Under the pieces are notes generated by a model. That model saw nothing but the letters and a program-made list of their open reading frames with translations, was not told the origin of the DNA and did no database searches. Below, one piece after another: positions 8,712 through 17,572 of a stretch of DNA of 64,000 nucleotides. The position numbers and the translations under genes are program-made. This DNA comes from Bradyrhizobium sp. CB82 (GTDB lineage: Bacteria; Pseudomonadota; Alphaproteobacteria; Rhizobiales; Xanthobacteraceae): NCBI RefSeq assembly GCF_029714405.1, contig NZ_CP121650.1:8809001-8873000 (forward strand). The letters run 5' to 3'. Position 1 is the stretch's first letter; every line of letters begins with the position of its first letter.

Positions 8712-10163
8712 TTACGACTCGATCTTCACGTATTCGAAATCGCCGGGCTTGTTGTCGATGCCGACTTTCGGCGGCGAGATCCAGGAGGCGAACTGGCCGA
8801 TCTCGGTGACGGGCTTCATCAGGGAGGCGATGAAGTCGCCGTCGTTTGTTGACGGCAGCCAGTCGTCCCTGCGCTTGGCCCAGGTGGCGTCGTCGATCAG
8901 GATACCCTCGGGCGTGGCGTGCAAGTCCTTGAACTCGCCGATGTGGCGGTGGAAGGCGACGTGCGGCACCGTCAGCTTGAAGTCGTAGCCGGCCGTCGAG
9001 ATCACCTTGTTCCAGCGCAGCATGCCCTTGACGCAGTCCTGGGTGTAATCGTCGCGCAGCCGCATGTTGAGCGCGGTCAGCGCCGGCTCGTCGACCATCT
9101 TGATCTGGCCGTCGACGAACTTCATGACCGGATAGGTCGCGCTCTTGAGCTGGTGATCGTCCTCGATCGACGTCTCCTTGTAGCGGCCCTTGATGCCGGC
9201 GTTGAAGGCGTTCGCAGCGTTGGTCGACACTTCCGAGCCGAACAGGTCGAGCGACAGCGAATAGTGCAGGTTCAGTTTCTTCTGGATGGTCGGCAGGTCG
9301 ATGACGCCGAGCGCACGAACCTTGGCGATGTCCGTGGGATCGGAGATGCCCGCCTCGCTCATGGCCTCGCAGGTCCGTTGCACCACGCGGGTGATGCCGG
9401 TCTCGCCGACGAACATGTGATGGGCTTCTTCGGTCAGCATGAAACGGCAGGTGCGCGACAGCGGATCGAAGCCCGACTGCGCGAGGCTGTGCAGCTGCAT
9501 CTTGCCGTCGCGGTCGGTGAAATAGGTGAACATGAAGAATGACAGCCAGTCCGGCGTCGCCTCATTGAAGGCGCCCAGCATGCGCGGCGCATCCGCATCC
9601 CCCGAGCGGCGGCGCAACAATTCGTCCGCCTCCTCGCGGCCGTCGCGGCCGAAATATTTCTGCAGCAGATACACCATCGCCCAGAGGTGACGGCCTTCCT
9701 CGACATTGACTTGGAACAGGTTGCGCATGTCGTAGAGCGAGGGCGCGGTCTTGCCGAGATGACGCTGCTGCTCGACCGACGCCGGCTCGGTGTCGCCCTG
9801 GATCACGATCAGACGGCGCAGCATTGCGCGATGCTCGCCCGGCACTTCCTGCCAGGCCGGCTCGCCATAATGCTCGCCGAACGGCACGACGCGATTTTCC
9901 TCCTGCGGCGCAAGCAGGATGCCCCAGCGATAGTCGGGCATGCGCACATAGTCGAACTTGGCCCAGCCGCGCGGGTCGACCGAATAGGCGGTGCGCAGAT
10001 ACACGAGCGATTCCTGGAAACCGTCTGGGCCCATGTCGCTCCACCAGTCCATATAGCCGGGATGCCAGCCTTCCAACGCCTTCAGCACCTGGCGGTCTTC
10101 GGCGAGATTCACGTTGTTCGGAATCTTGGTCGAGTAGTCGACGTTCATGATGTTCATGTTCAT
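8712..10163 (-). CDS. boxB: Benzoyl-CoA 2,3-epoxidase, oxygenase subunit BoxB
   Basis: Diiron oxygenase that epoxidises benzoyl-CoA in the aerobic box pathway, normally with electrons from BoxA. The protein has 483 residues. The two diiron-type helices are visible as QVNVEEGRHLWAM (E156, H159) and MLTEEAHHMFVGETG (E246, H249). The start at 10163 has TAAGGAGG 9 bases upstream, and this site overlaps the boxC stop codon, which gives a tight boxC-boxB operon. No boxA gene follows within the window. Confidence 0.96.
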   Translation of the reverse strand: MNMNIMNVDYSTKIPNNVNLAEDRQVLKALEGWHPGYMDWWSDMGPDGFQESLVYLRTAYSVDPRGWAKFDYVRMPDYRWGILLAPQEENRVVPFGEHYGEPAWQEVPGEHRAMLRRLIVIQGDTEPASVEQQRHLGKTAPSLYDMRNLFQVNVEEGRHLWAMVYLLQKYFGRDGREEADELLRRRSGDADAPRMLGAFNEATPDWLSFFMFTYFTDRDGKMQLHSLAQSGFDPLSRTCRFMLTEEAHHMFVGETGITRVVQRTCEAMSEAGISDPTDIAKVRALGVIDLPTIQKKLNLHYSLSLDLFGSEVSTNAANAFNAGIKGRYKETSIEDDHQLKSATYPVMKFVDGQIKMVDEPALTALNMRLRDDYTQDCVKGMLRWNKVISTAGYDFKLTVPHVAFHRHIGEFKDLHATPEGILIDDATWAKRRDDWLPSTNDGDFIASLMKPVTEIGQFASWISPPKVGIDNKPGDFEYVKIES

Positions 10164-10177
10164 GGCCGTGCGCCTCC

Positions 10178-11866
10178 TTAAACTCGTGTCATATCGAATT
10201 TCGGCTTCTGGCCGCTGCCGTAGCGGCGCAGCGCGCCCTCCTCGCCGACCGCATTCGGGCGCTGGAAGATCCAGTTCTGCCACGCGGTCAGGCGGGCGAA
10301 GATTTTCGACTCCATCGTCTCCGGACCGACGAAGCGCAGGCTGGCTTCCATGCCGGTGAGGCTGTCGGGCGAGAAGCTCGCGCGCTCCTCCAGGAACACG
10401 CGGACTTCGTCGTCCCAGTCGATGTCGTCGAGCGCGAAGGTGACGAGGCCGAGCTCCTCAGCCTCCTCGGCCTCGAGACTGGTGCCGACGGTGGCTTCCG
10501 CGCGCTCCACGTCGGACGGGTCTGCCTGGAAGCGCGATTGCAGGCGGGTCAACCCATGGCTCATCGGATAGGGGCCGAAATTCATCGCGGAGAGTTCGAT
10601 CGACGGCGGCGGACGATTGTCGCCCTGGCGCGTGCCGATCAGCATGTAGGAGCGGTCGGCGGCGAAGACGAGCTCGGCGAGCGTGCCGGCAAAGCAGGAG
10701 CCGGGCTCGACCAGCGTCACCAGCGTGCGCGAGGTGACGTCGATGCGCTTGAGCACGCGCTTCCAGTAGTGCCTGATCTCGTTGACCAGCCAGTGCGCCT
10801 TGTTGGCCTCGAGGAAAGCGTCGCAGGCGAGCACATGGGCGCGCTCGCCATGGCTCTTGAACACGAGCATGGCGATCTCGAGCTCGTTGATGCGCAGGTG
10901 CAGGATCGCATCGTCGAGCTCGCGCGCGACCTGGAGCGGCCAGAAGGAGGCGCCCTGTGCCAGCATGCCGTCGATATCGGGGGGAGGCGCAGCCTCCGGC
11001 GCCTTGATCGAGATGGTGGCGATGCGCGCCGCGCGATCGATGTCGACGCTGACGAAGCCGTAACGGATGCTGGTCTCGTCGATGACGCGCTTGAGCGGCG
11101 AGAGCGCAATGCCCCTGCCGCTGCCCTTGCGCTTGGATGACGCTGCAAATTCCTTGGCGCGCTCGGCGATCTTCGCCTCGAGCTTGGAGTTGGGCGCGAT
11201 CTCGTCGACCAGGCGCCAGGCGACGGCGCGCTTGCCCTTCACGCCTTCCTCGATGGTGCAGAAGAAGTCGGCGTGGTCGCGGCGCACCTTGCGCTTGTCA
11301 ACGACGCGCGTGAGCCCGCCGGTGCCGGGCAGCACCGCCAGCAGCGGCACTTCGGGCAGCGCCACGGCGGAGGAGCCGTCGTCGGCAAGAATGATGTGAT
11401 CGGTTGCGAGCGCCAGCTCATAGCCGCCGCCGGCGGCCGAGCCGTTCACGACCGTGATGAAGCGCTGACCGGAATTCTCCGAAGAGTCCTCCATGCCGTT
11501 GCGGGTTTCGTTGGTGAACTTGCAGAAGTTGACCTTGTGGGCGTGGGTCGAGCCGGCGAGCATGCGGATGTTGGCGCCGGCGCAGAACACGCGGTTCTTG
11601 GCAGAGCGCATCAGCACGACCTTCACGTCCGGGTACTCGAAGCGCAGCCGCTGGATCGCGTCGGCAAGCTCGATGTCGACGCCGAGGTCGTAGGAATTGA
11701 GCTTGAGCAGATAGCCCTCGAACAGGCCGCCGTTCTCGTCCACGTCCATGGTCAGCGTGGCGACTTCGCCGTCGATCGCAAGCTTCCAGTGCCGGTAGCG
11801 CGACGGATCGGTCTGGAAATCGATGAATTTCGCACCGCCTGCGAGGCGACGATCTTCCCCGGCCAT
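10178..11866 (-). CDS. boxC: 2,3-epoxybenzoyl-CoA dihydrolase (ring-opening lyase) BoxC
   Basis: Hydrolytic ring-cleaving enzyme of the box pathway: converts 2,3-epoxybenzoyl-CoA to 3,4-dehydroadipyl-CoA semialdehyde and formate. The 562-residue protein has two crotonase-like halves; the first holds RSAKNRVFCAGANIRML and NGSAAGGGYELALATDHI, the oxyanion-hole and substrate-pocket segments. The ATG at 11866 is chosen because upstream codons run into the promoter region. It is the first gene of boxCB, with two paired TGCA sites 46-115 bases upstream. Confidence 0.95.
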   Translation of the reverse strand: MAGEDRRLAGGAKFIDFQTDPSRYRHWKLAIDGEVATLTMDVDENGGLFEGYLLKLNSYDLGVDIELADAIQRLRFEYPDVKVVLMRSAKNRVFCAGANIRMLAGSTHAHKVNFCKFTNETRNGMEDSSENSGQRFITVVNGSAAGGGYELALATDHIILADDGSSAVALPEVPLLAVLPGTGGLTRVVDKRKVRRDHADFFCTIEEGVKGKRAVAWRLVDEIAPNSKLEAKIAERAKEFAASSKRKGSGRGIALSPLKRVIDETSIRYGFVSVDIDRAARIATISIKAPEAAPPPDIDGMLAQGASFWPLQVARELDDAILHLRINELEIAMLVFKSHGERAHVLACDAFLEANKAHWLVNEIRHYWKRVLKRIDVTSRTLVTLVEPGSCFAGTLAELVFAADRSYMLIGTRQGDNRPPPSIELSAMNFGPYPMSHGLTRLQSRFQADPSDVERAEATVGTSLEAEEAEELGLVTFALDDIDWDDEVRVFLEERASFSPDSLTGMEASLRFVGPETMESKIFARLTAWQNWIFQRPNAVGEEGALRRYGSGQKPKFDMTRV

Positions 11867-11911
11867 GGGCCACCCTTGAGCTTGATTGCGCGGCTGGTTT
11901 TTACCAATACA

Positions 11912-11925
11912 TGCACAATAGTGCA
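11912..11925 (-). promoter_or_regulatory. Putative BoxR operator 1 at the boxC promoter
   Basis: TGCA-CAATAG-TGCA, with spacing of exactly 6 bases, inside the larger palindrome ATGCAC-AATA-GTGCAT. Direct TGCA repeats are the known operator type of the BzdR/BoxR family. It lies 46 bases upstream of the boxC start. The same spacing recurs before the liv operon at 25349. Confidence 0.65.
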
Positions 11926-11962
11926 TCTTTTGGGGCACGTCTAGGTCCCATCTCGCGATACA

Positions 11963-11980
11963 TGCATTTTGTTTCATGCA
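11963..11980 (-). promoter_or_regulatory. Putative BoxR operator 2 at the boxC promoter
   Basis: A second TGCA pair, spaced by 10 bases (TGCA-N10-TGCA), 38 bases upstream of the first pair. Ten bases is one helical turn and differs from the 6-base spacing, so this may be an auxiliary site. Confidence 0.45.
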
Positions 11981-12030
11981 TACGATCAGGCAGCTTGCCG
12001 GCAGCCGGGCGGAGCGGCGCCTGCAATGCC

Positions 12031-12849
12031 TTACGCGGCGTGTCCCTCAAGACCTTGATCCACGCGCAGCGCCGCCTTGGCAAATTCTGCAATAGCATCA
12101 AGCGTCGCTCGGGGCGCTTCACGATGCGGGGAATGTCCCGCGCCTGAAATGACCTTCAAATCTACCGGGCAATAACACTCTTCCTTGGCAATCTCGACCT
12201 GGCGCATCGTCCCATATTGATCATCCCCACCTTGCACGATCAGGACGGGGACGCGGATGTAGGCGAGGTACTCGGAAATATCCCAGTCGCGGAATTTTGG
12301 GGCGAGCCAGGCGCCGTTCCAACCACGGAAGGCGCTGTCGACGTCCTTGTGCCAGCGCGCCAGCCTGGCCTTGAGATCCGTGGTCTCATAGGCCTTCTTG
12401 ATCTCGGCGATCGACTTCAACGAGATGTCCTCGACGATGAAATGCGGCGCGATCAGCGCGATGCCTTGCAGACGATGGTCCTGATGTGAGCCCGCATAGA
12501 TCGTCGCGATCGAGGCGCCGTCGGAATGGCCGAGCAACAAGCCGCGCTTGAAGGAAATGGCGTCGAGCAGCTTCGGCAGCACGTCGAGCGCCTCGCGATG
12601 CATGTAGTCCAGCGGCCGCGGCAGCGTCACGGGACTCGACTGGCCGTAGCCAGCGCGCGAATAGAGGAAGATCCCGGCGCCGGTCGCCGCTTGCAGTTTT
12701 TCCGGAAAGTCACCCCACAAGCCGACCGAGCCGAGCCCCTCATGCAGCATGACGATGGTGGGCGCATCCGCGGCACGCGGCGCGAGCCATTTGTATTCGA
12801 GGCTCGCGCCGCCGATGGAGAGGAAGCCTGTGGGGGTGAGTCTGGTCAT
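12031..12849 (-). CDS. Alpha/beta hydrolase of the benzoate cluster
   Basis: A 272-residue serine hydrolase. The likely triad is Ser in the nucleophile elbow GHSDGAS, Asp in VQGGDDQYG and His in GAGHSPHRE, with the oxyanion segment LHEGLGSVG near the N-terminus. Its position after benzoate-CoA ligase suggests a role in the box pathway, such as a thioesterase that releases CoA or a lactone or ester hydrolase; the substrate cannot be read from sequence. It is separated from the ligase by a 130-base gap with a palindromic repeat. Confidence 0.85.
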   Translation of the reverse strand: MTRLTPTGFLSIGGASLEYKWLAPRAADAPTIVMLHEGLGSVGLWGDFPEKLQAATGAGIFLYSRAGYGQSSPVTLPRPLDYMHREALDVLPKLLDAISFKRGLLLGHSDGASIATIYAGSHQDHRLQGIALIAPHFIVEDISLKSIAEIKKAYETTDLKARLARWHKDVDSAFRGWNGAWLAPKFRDWDISEYLAYIRVPVLIVQGGDDQYGTMRQVEIAKEECYCPVDLKVISGAGHSPHREAPRATLDAIAEFAKAALRVDQGLEGHAA

Positions 12850-12870
12850 GCTGCTATGTCCATTTACTCG

Positions 12871-12972
12871 GTCATTCCGGACAGCTCGCAGCGCGAGCTG
12901 ATCCGGAATCTCGAGATTGATGTTCGCGGCTCGAAATTCCGGGTTCGATGCTTCGCATCGCCCCGGAATGAC
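12871..12972. repeat. Palindromic repeat between bclA and the hydrolase
   Basis: Outer arms GTCATTCCGG and CCGGAATGAC are exact inverted repeats. Inside are smaller hairpins (AGCTCG-CAGCG-CGAGCT and GATGCTTCGCATC). On the transcript this would fold into a branched structure between two genes of the same operon. Confidence 0.75.
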
Positions 12973-12982
12973 GAGAAAAAAA

Positions 12983-14524
12983 TCAATGCGCGCCTTCGCG
13001 CAGCTTGTAGCGCTGGATCTTGCCGGTTGCCGTCTTCGGCAAGGACTCCACCACGTCGATCCAGCGCGGATATTTCCAGGGGCCGATCTTCTGCTTGACG
13101 TGCTCCTTCAACATCTCCTGAAGATCGCTCGTCCTGGCTCCGGGACGCAGCACGACGAAGGCTTTCGGCTTCAACAGGCCTTCGGGATCGGCTTCGGGCA
13201 CGACGGCTGCTTCCAGCACGGCCGGGTGTGTGATCAAGGCGCTCTCGACCTCGAAGGGCGAGACCCAGATGCCGGAGACCTTGAACATGTCGTCGGAGCG
13301 TCCGCAGAAGGTGTAGCGGCCCTCGGCGTCGCGGACATATTTGTCGCCGGTGCGCGTCCACGGCCCCTCGAACGTGCGGCGGCTCTTGTGGCGCTGATTC
13401 CAGTAGCCCTCGCCCGCGGAGGGCGCATCGACCAGGAGCTCGCCCACCTCGCCGTCAGGCACGTCCTGGCCGGCCTCGTTCACGAGCCGCACCGCATAGC
13501 CCGGCACCGGTTTGCCGGACGAGCCGTATTTGATGTCGCCGGGCGCGTTCGACAGGAAAATGTGCAACAGCTCGGTCGAGCCCACACCGTCGAGGATGTC
13601 GACGCCGAAGCGCGTCTTCCAGGCGTTCCCCACCGATTCCGGCAACGCCTCGCCGGCGGAGGTGCAGATGCGAAGTTTGTTGCCGCCGCGCTCCTGCTTG
13701 CAGGCTTCGTCGTTCAGCATGGCCGCGAACAGCGTCGGCACGCCGTAGAAGATGGTCGGGTTGTATCGGTTCATCAGCTCGAACATGCGCGCCGGCGTCG
13801 GCCGCTCGGTGTTCAGCACGGTGGTGGCGCCGACCGACATGGGGAAGGTCAGCGCATTGCCGAGGCCATAGGCGAAGAACAGTTTTGCGGCCGACAGACA
13901 CACATCGTCCTCGCGAATGCCGAGCACCCGTTTGGCATAGGTATCGGCGGTCGCCTGCAAGTTCGCGTGCAGGTGGCGCACGCCCTTGGGCATGCCGGTC
14001 GAGCCGGACGAATAGAGCCAGAACGCGGGCTCGTCCGGATGCGTCGCCACAGTTGCGAAATCATCGGTCTCTTGCGCAAGCTCTTCCGCGAGCTGCTTGT
14101 GGCCGTTCTGCTTCGCGCCGGAAACGACGACATGCTCGAGATCCGGCATGCGGCCGACGACATCCCTGATGACCGGATAGAGCGCCTCGGAGACGAACAG
14201 CACGCGCGCGCGGCAGTCGGCGAGGATGTAGGCGTACTGCTCCGCGGTCAGCAGCGTGTTCAGCGGCACCGGAACGATGCCGGCGCGGATCGCACCCAGA
14301 AACACGATCGGGAAATCGACCGTGTCGAGCATGATCATCGCAACGCGCTCCTCGCGGCGGACGCCGAGACGGCGCAGCATGTTGGCGGCTCTGCAGGTCT
14401 GTTGCTGGAGCTCGCCATAGGTCAGGCGGGAGACGGTGTCGTCGAAGACGAGCTTGTTACCCCTGCCCTCCGCGACGTTGCGGTCGAGCAGCCAGGTCAC
14501 CGCGTTATAGGATGCCTCGCTCAC
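12983..14524 (-). CDS. bclA: Benzoate-CoA ligase
   Basis: Activates benzoate (and perhaps related aryl acids) to benzoyl-CoA with ATP, the entry step of the box pathway. The 513-residue AMP-forming ligase shows the P-loop YSSGSTGMPKG (171-181), the adenylate motif STELLHIF, TGDKY and the C-terminal lysine motif PKTATGKIQRYKL. It starts with GTG at 14524, preceded by GGGGAGAAG at 3-5 bases. A TATAAT-like -10 lies at 14547-14552 inside the palindrome GAATTATAATTC. It is divergent from boxR. Confidence 0.93.
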   Translation of the reverse strand: MSEASYNAVTWLLDRNVAEGRGNKLVFDDTVSRLTYGELQQQTCRAANMLRRLGVRREERVAMIMLDTVDFPIVFLGAIRAGIVPVPLNTLLTAEQYAYILADCRARVLFVSEALYPVIRDVVGRMPDLEHVVVSGAKQNGHKQLAEELAQETDDFATVATHPDEPAFWLYSSGSTGMPKGVRHLHANLQATADTYAKRVLGIREDDVCLSAAKLFFAYGLGNALTFPMSVGATTVLNTERPTPARMFELMNRYNPTIFYGVPTLFAAMLNDEACKQERGGNKLRICTSAGEALPESVGNAWKTRFGVDILDGVGSTELLHIFLSNAPGDIKYGSSGKPVPGYAVRLVNEAGQDVPDGEVGELLVDAPSAGEGYWNQRHKSRRTFEGPWTRTGDKYVRDAEGRYTFCGRSDDMFKVSGIWVSPFEVESALITHPAVLEAAVVPEADPEGLLKPKAFVVLRPGARTSDLQEMLKEHVKQKIGPWKYPRWIDVVESLPKTATGKIQRYKLREGAH

Positions 14525-14646
14525 GGACTTCTCCCCCGATTTTTGAATTATAATTCATAGAAAGACACTCTGTTGGCTTGCTGTCAATGCCACCAGGCAT
14601 TATGTTTCCGATAAATGCGCCGCCGGACATCCGCTAAAGAAAGCAA

Positions 14647-15555
14647 ATGACCGAAAGTCCCGACGCCGAATCCCAATTCCTCGAACAGCTTGGCCAGCGC
14701 GTGCGCACCATGCGCGCCCTGCGCGGCATGTCGCGCAAGGTACTCGCCAAGGTGTCCGGCATTTCCGAGCGCTACATCGCGCAACTCGAGAGCGGCAAAG
14801 GCAATGTCTCGATCGTGCTGCTCAGGCGCGTGTCGAACGCGATGGGCGCGCATCTGGAAGACCTGCTGCCGACGATAGAGCCTGCGCCGGACTGGCAGAT
14901 GTTCCGCGACCTTCTGCGCAAGGCGACGCCTGGCCAGATCGCACAGGCCAAGGACCTGCTCGCCGGCGGCAGCCCATCCGCTCCGCGGCGCGCGCCGTTC
15001 TGCGGGATCGCACTGATCGGCCTGCGCGGCGCCGGCAAATCGACGCTCGGCAGGATGCTGGCGAAGAAGATCGGCTGGAGCTTCGTCGAGCTCAACAAGG
15101 CGATCGAGGAGCAGAACGGGCTGTCGGTCGCCGAAATCATCGCGCTCTACGGCCAGGAAGGCTTTCGCCGCATGGAGCAGGCGGCGCTGCAACAGCTTCT
15201 CGCGCGCAATGAGCTGATGGTGCTCGCAACCGGCGGCGGCATCGTCTCGGAGCCGCTGACCTTCGATCAGATCCTGTCCTCGTTCTATACGATCTGGCTG
15301 AAGGCCGAGCCGGAAGAGCACATGGCCCGCGTACGCCGCCAGGGCGACCTGCGCCCGATGGCCGACGACCGCTCTGCGATGACGGAGCTGCGCAACATTC
15401 TGCTCAGCCGCGAACCGCTCTATTCCCGCGCGACGGCGGTGGTGGATACGGCGGGGCTGAGTGTCGACGCCGCGGCAGCACGGCTGATCGATGCGGTGCG
15501 GCCGGTGCTGCAAAACGAGGCACGGAGCTTCGGCCTGCGTAGCGTGGCGTTGTAG
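14647..15555 (+). CDS. boxR: Transcriptional regulator BoxR (XRE HTH fused to a shikimate-kinase-like domain)
   Basis: Controls the box genes; in characterised BzdR/BoxR proteins benzoyl-CoA binding to the C-terminal domain relieves repression. The 302-residue protein has an XRE helix-turn-helix at about residues 12-75 (MSRKVLAKVSGISERYIAQLE), a linker, and a shikimate-kinase-like domain from about 118 with a Walker A GLRGAGKST (125-133) and the LATGGGIV segment. The divergent bclA-boxR layout is typical. No TGCA pair is visible in the bclA-boxR gap. Confidence 0.95.
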   Translation: MTESPDAESQFLEQLGQRVRTMRALRGMSRKVLAKVSGISERYIAQLESGKGNVSIVLLRRVSNAMGAHLEDLLPTIEPAPDWQMFRDLLRKATPGQIAQAKDLLAGGSPSAPRRAPFCGIALIGLRGAGKSTLGRMLAKKIGWSFVELNKAIEEQNGLSVAEIIALYGQEGFRRMEQAALQQLLARNELMVLATGGGIVSEPLTFDQILSSFYTIWLKAEPEEHMARVRRQGDLRPMADDRSAMTELRNILLSREPLYSRATAVVDTAGLSVDAAAARLIDAVRPVLQNEARSFGLRSVAL

Positions 15556-15608
15556 GCGCGGACCAGCGGCGGCATTGACAACGGGTATCCCGCTTCTCCC
15601 ACAATCTC

Positions 15609-15692
15609 GTCATTGCGAGGAGCGAAGCGACGAAGCAATCCAGAGTCTAAACGCGGAAGGATTCTGGATTGCTTCGCTGCGCTCGCAATGAC
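15609..15692. repeat. Palindromic intergenic repeat (GTCATTGCGAG type)
   Basis: Long imperfect inverted repeat: GTCATTGCGAGGAGCGAAGC... against GCTTCGCTGCGCTCGCAATGAC, with CAATCCAG / CTGGATTG inside. It lies between convergent boxR and the GH172-type gene, where it could stop transcription from both sides. Confidence 0.8.
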
Positions 15693-15748
15693 CGAGAGGA
15701 GGAGACGGCGCTCGTATCTAGGCGGCCGCTATCCGTTGCGGCACGCGC

Positions 15749-16879
15749 TCAATCCACCTCGAGATGATCCGCACTCGGCAGCTCCGGAAACGGCGCCGTC
15801 GGCAGTGTCTGATACCAGAACGCAACTGACGCGACGTCGTCCTGCAAGGGCAGATATTTCGGCTCCTTGACGCCGGAGCGCCAGCCGAGCGCCTGCATCG
15901 TGACGCGCAGATCGCGTCGGAAACGCACGGGGTCGGGAATGTGCCAGCGGTACATGCCGAAGCGCTGCTGCGACTTGTAGACGCCGTCGGGGCGGATCAC
16001 CTGCGGCAGGCCGGCATAGGCCGTGGTGAATTCGAGATAACGCGACGCTGGCCCGCCGGTCGCGCCGGGATTGGCGAGCTGCCACGGCACGCGCGGATCG
16101 AAATTGTAGGCGCCGCCAAAATAATCCTCGGTGCCGGTGCCGCAGATGGTTGGGAATTCACCGTCGCCGTCGATGAAGAATTTGATCTCGCCCTCGCCCC
16201 ACCAGCCATTGTTGTTCGAGCCCCAGGCCATGTAGGTGCCGATATAGTGGCCGTGTCCGGTGACGCCATCGAGCAGCGTGTGGACCTCCTTGTACGGCAC
16301 CGGATTGGTGCGCCGGAACTGCGCGTGAAAATAGGCGCAATCGGCCGGCACGTCCGTCAGCGAGTAGTTGATCTGGTAGTAGATGGTCTGCGCCTCCTCA
16401 TTGCGGTTCTCCAGCGTGACCCGCGCGCGCTTGCGGAACGGCATTTCCCAATAGCAGTTGAAGCCGCGGCCCGGATTGACGCAGACCGCGAGCGAGGAGA
16501 CCTGCGCAAATTCCTCCCAGCCGCAGGCAAAGAAATCCCCGATCGGACATTCGACGCTGGGTAACGTTTGGTCATCCCAATAGATGCGCAGGATGGAACG
16601 GCGCAGACGGCCACGTGAAATCGTCATCCAGATCTGTTGGATCGCGCCAGCGCCTTCGATGTCGGCAAGCGTAAAGGTCGCGCCGGGCTCGATGACGACG
16701 TAAGGTGAGATCTTCCAGCCTCGTCCGAGGTCACGCGCCTGAGGTGCCGCCGGGCCATCGACGGCCATGCCGCCCTTGCCTTTTTCGCCGGTGAAATTTT
16801 CCGGACTGATCGAGCGCGACTGCGCATTCGACAGGCGCGAGAGGTTGCCGAGATGAAGGCCTAGTCCGGAGAATGTCAT
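15749..16879 (-). CDS. GH172-type glycoside hydrolase (DUF2961 family)
   Basis: A 376-residue protein of the DUF2961 family, whose studied members (family GH172) act on difructose anhydrides and arabinofuranosides. The hallmark GTGTEDYFGGAYNF is present, with E251 as the likely catalytic glutamate, together with WWGEGEIKFFIDGDG and NPGRGFNCYWEMPF. There is no signal peptide, so a cytoplasmic sugar substrate is likely. It stands alone between repeats, with no sugar transporter beside it. Family assignment is good; substrate is unknown. Confidence 0.82.
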   Translation of the reverse strand: MTFSGLGLHLGNLSRLSNAQSRSISPENFTGEKGKGGMAVDGPAAPQARDLGRGWKISPYVVIEPGATFTLADIEGAGAIQQIWMTISRGRLRRSILRIYWDDQTLPSVECPIGDFFACGWEEFAQVSSLAVCVNPGRGFNCYWEMPFRKRARVTLENRNEEAQTIYYQINYSLTDVPADCAYFHAQFRRTNPVPYKEVHTLLDGVTGHGHYIGTYMAWGSNNNGWWGEGEIKFFIDGDGEFPTICGTGTEDYFGGAYNFDPRVPWQLANPGATGGPASRYLEFTTAYAGLPQVIRPDGVYKSQQRFGMYRWHIPDPVRFRRDLRVTMQALGWRSGVKEPKYLPLQDDVASVAFWYQTLPTAPFPELPSADHLEVD

Positions 16880-16967
16880 TGTATGTGTGTCTTACCTTGC
16901 TGCGCGTCGGCCGCGATGGAGCCTGAAGCTAGCCTAGACCGCGCGGGGCCGCGCAAACAGGTTGTAG

Positions 16968-16993
16968 GGTGGGTTAGCGAAGCGTAACCCACC
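16968..16993. repeat. Short hairpin repeat GGTGGGTTA / TAACCCACC, copy 1
   Basis: Perfect 9-bp arms with an 8-base loop, within the longer motif GTAGGGTGGGTTAGCGAAG. Six T residues follow on the plus strand, which makes it look like a terminator, but no plus-strand gene precedes it. A second copy at 17485-17511 lies on the other side of the PRC-barrel gene. Confidence 0.8.
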
Positions 16994-17095
16994 TTTTTTC
17001 TTCCCGTGCGTTGAGAGATGCGTTGGTTATGCCTTTCACCGTCGCACGCGGAGACACCGAGACCGTCCCCGGCCAACCCACCCTGCGTGGCCTCG

Positions 17096-17425
17096 CTACA
17101 CCGACCAGTAGTTCGGATGCTGGTAGCTTCGCGAGCGGTCGCCCCAGTCGAACTCCTCGCCGTCGAACTCGCACGGGCCGGCGCTCAGCTCATCCAGCGT
17201 CACCTCGACCTGGAAGGCCTGGCGGCGCGGATCGTATTTCAGCGCACTCCACTGGAGAGGATAATGGTGATGCGTGCCGAGCAGTCCGCCGGTCTTGATC
17301 ACGGCATAGGCGACCGTTCCGCTCAGCTTGTCGAGCATCAGCCGCTCGATCGTGCCGAGCTTTGTGCCGTCGCGCCCGAAGACGGCGACATGCTCCACGC
17401 GATCACTGGGAACCATGGTATGCAT
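17096..17425 (-). CDS. PRC-barrel domain protein
   Basis: A 109-residue protein with a PRC-barrel fold: VEHVAVFGRDGTKLGTIERLMLDKLSG followed by VAYAVIKTGGLLGTHHHYPLQW. Such domains occur in RNA-processing factors and in small stress or photosynthesis-related proteins; here it stands alone and no specific function can be given. GGGAG lies 6 bases before the ATG. It is flanked on both sides by the GTAGGGTGGGTTA hairpin repeat. Confidence 0.82.
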   Translation of the reverse strand: MHTMVPSDRVEHVAVFGRDGTKLGTIERLMLDKLSGTVAYAVIKTGGLLGTHHHYPLQWSALKYDPRRQAFQVEVTLDELSAGPCEFDGEEFDWGDRSRSYQHPNYWSV

Positions 17426-17484
17426 GGCGTGCTCCCTGGGTTCTTGCGTTTGCCCGCATTATAGCACAAGCGACGGAGATGTAG

Positions 17485-17511
17485 GGTGGGTTAGCGTCAG
17501 CGTAACCCACC
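17485..17511. repeat. Short hairpin repeat GGTGGGTTA / TAACCCACC, copy 2
   Basis: Same arms as the copy at 16968-16993, here with a 9-base loop (GCGTCAGCG). The leading GTAGGGTGGGTTAGCG is identical in both copies. A single arm resembling the element is also visible near 17075-17095. Confidence 0.8.
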
Positions 17512-17572
17512 GCATTACGTCGCACGGAGAGAGGAGCGGTCGGTTACGCGTTCGCTGACCCGGCCTACAAAC

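Noticed and set aside
12917..14560. A 547-codon open frame on the plus strand
   Set aside because: It is the antisense shadow of the benzoate-CoA ligase gene, rich in R, H, G and D with no domain; high GC keeps the opposite strand open.
16968..16999. Hairpin followed by six T residues, like a plus-strand terminator
   Set aside because: No plus-strand gene precedes it and the same hairpin recurs at 17485 without the T-run, so it is called a repeat.
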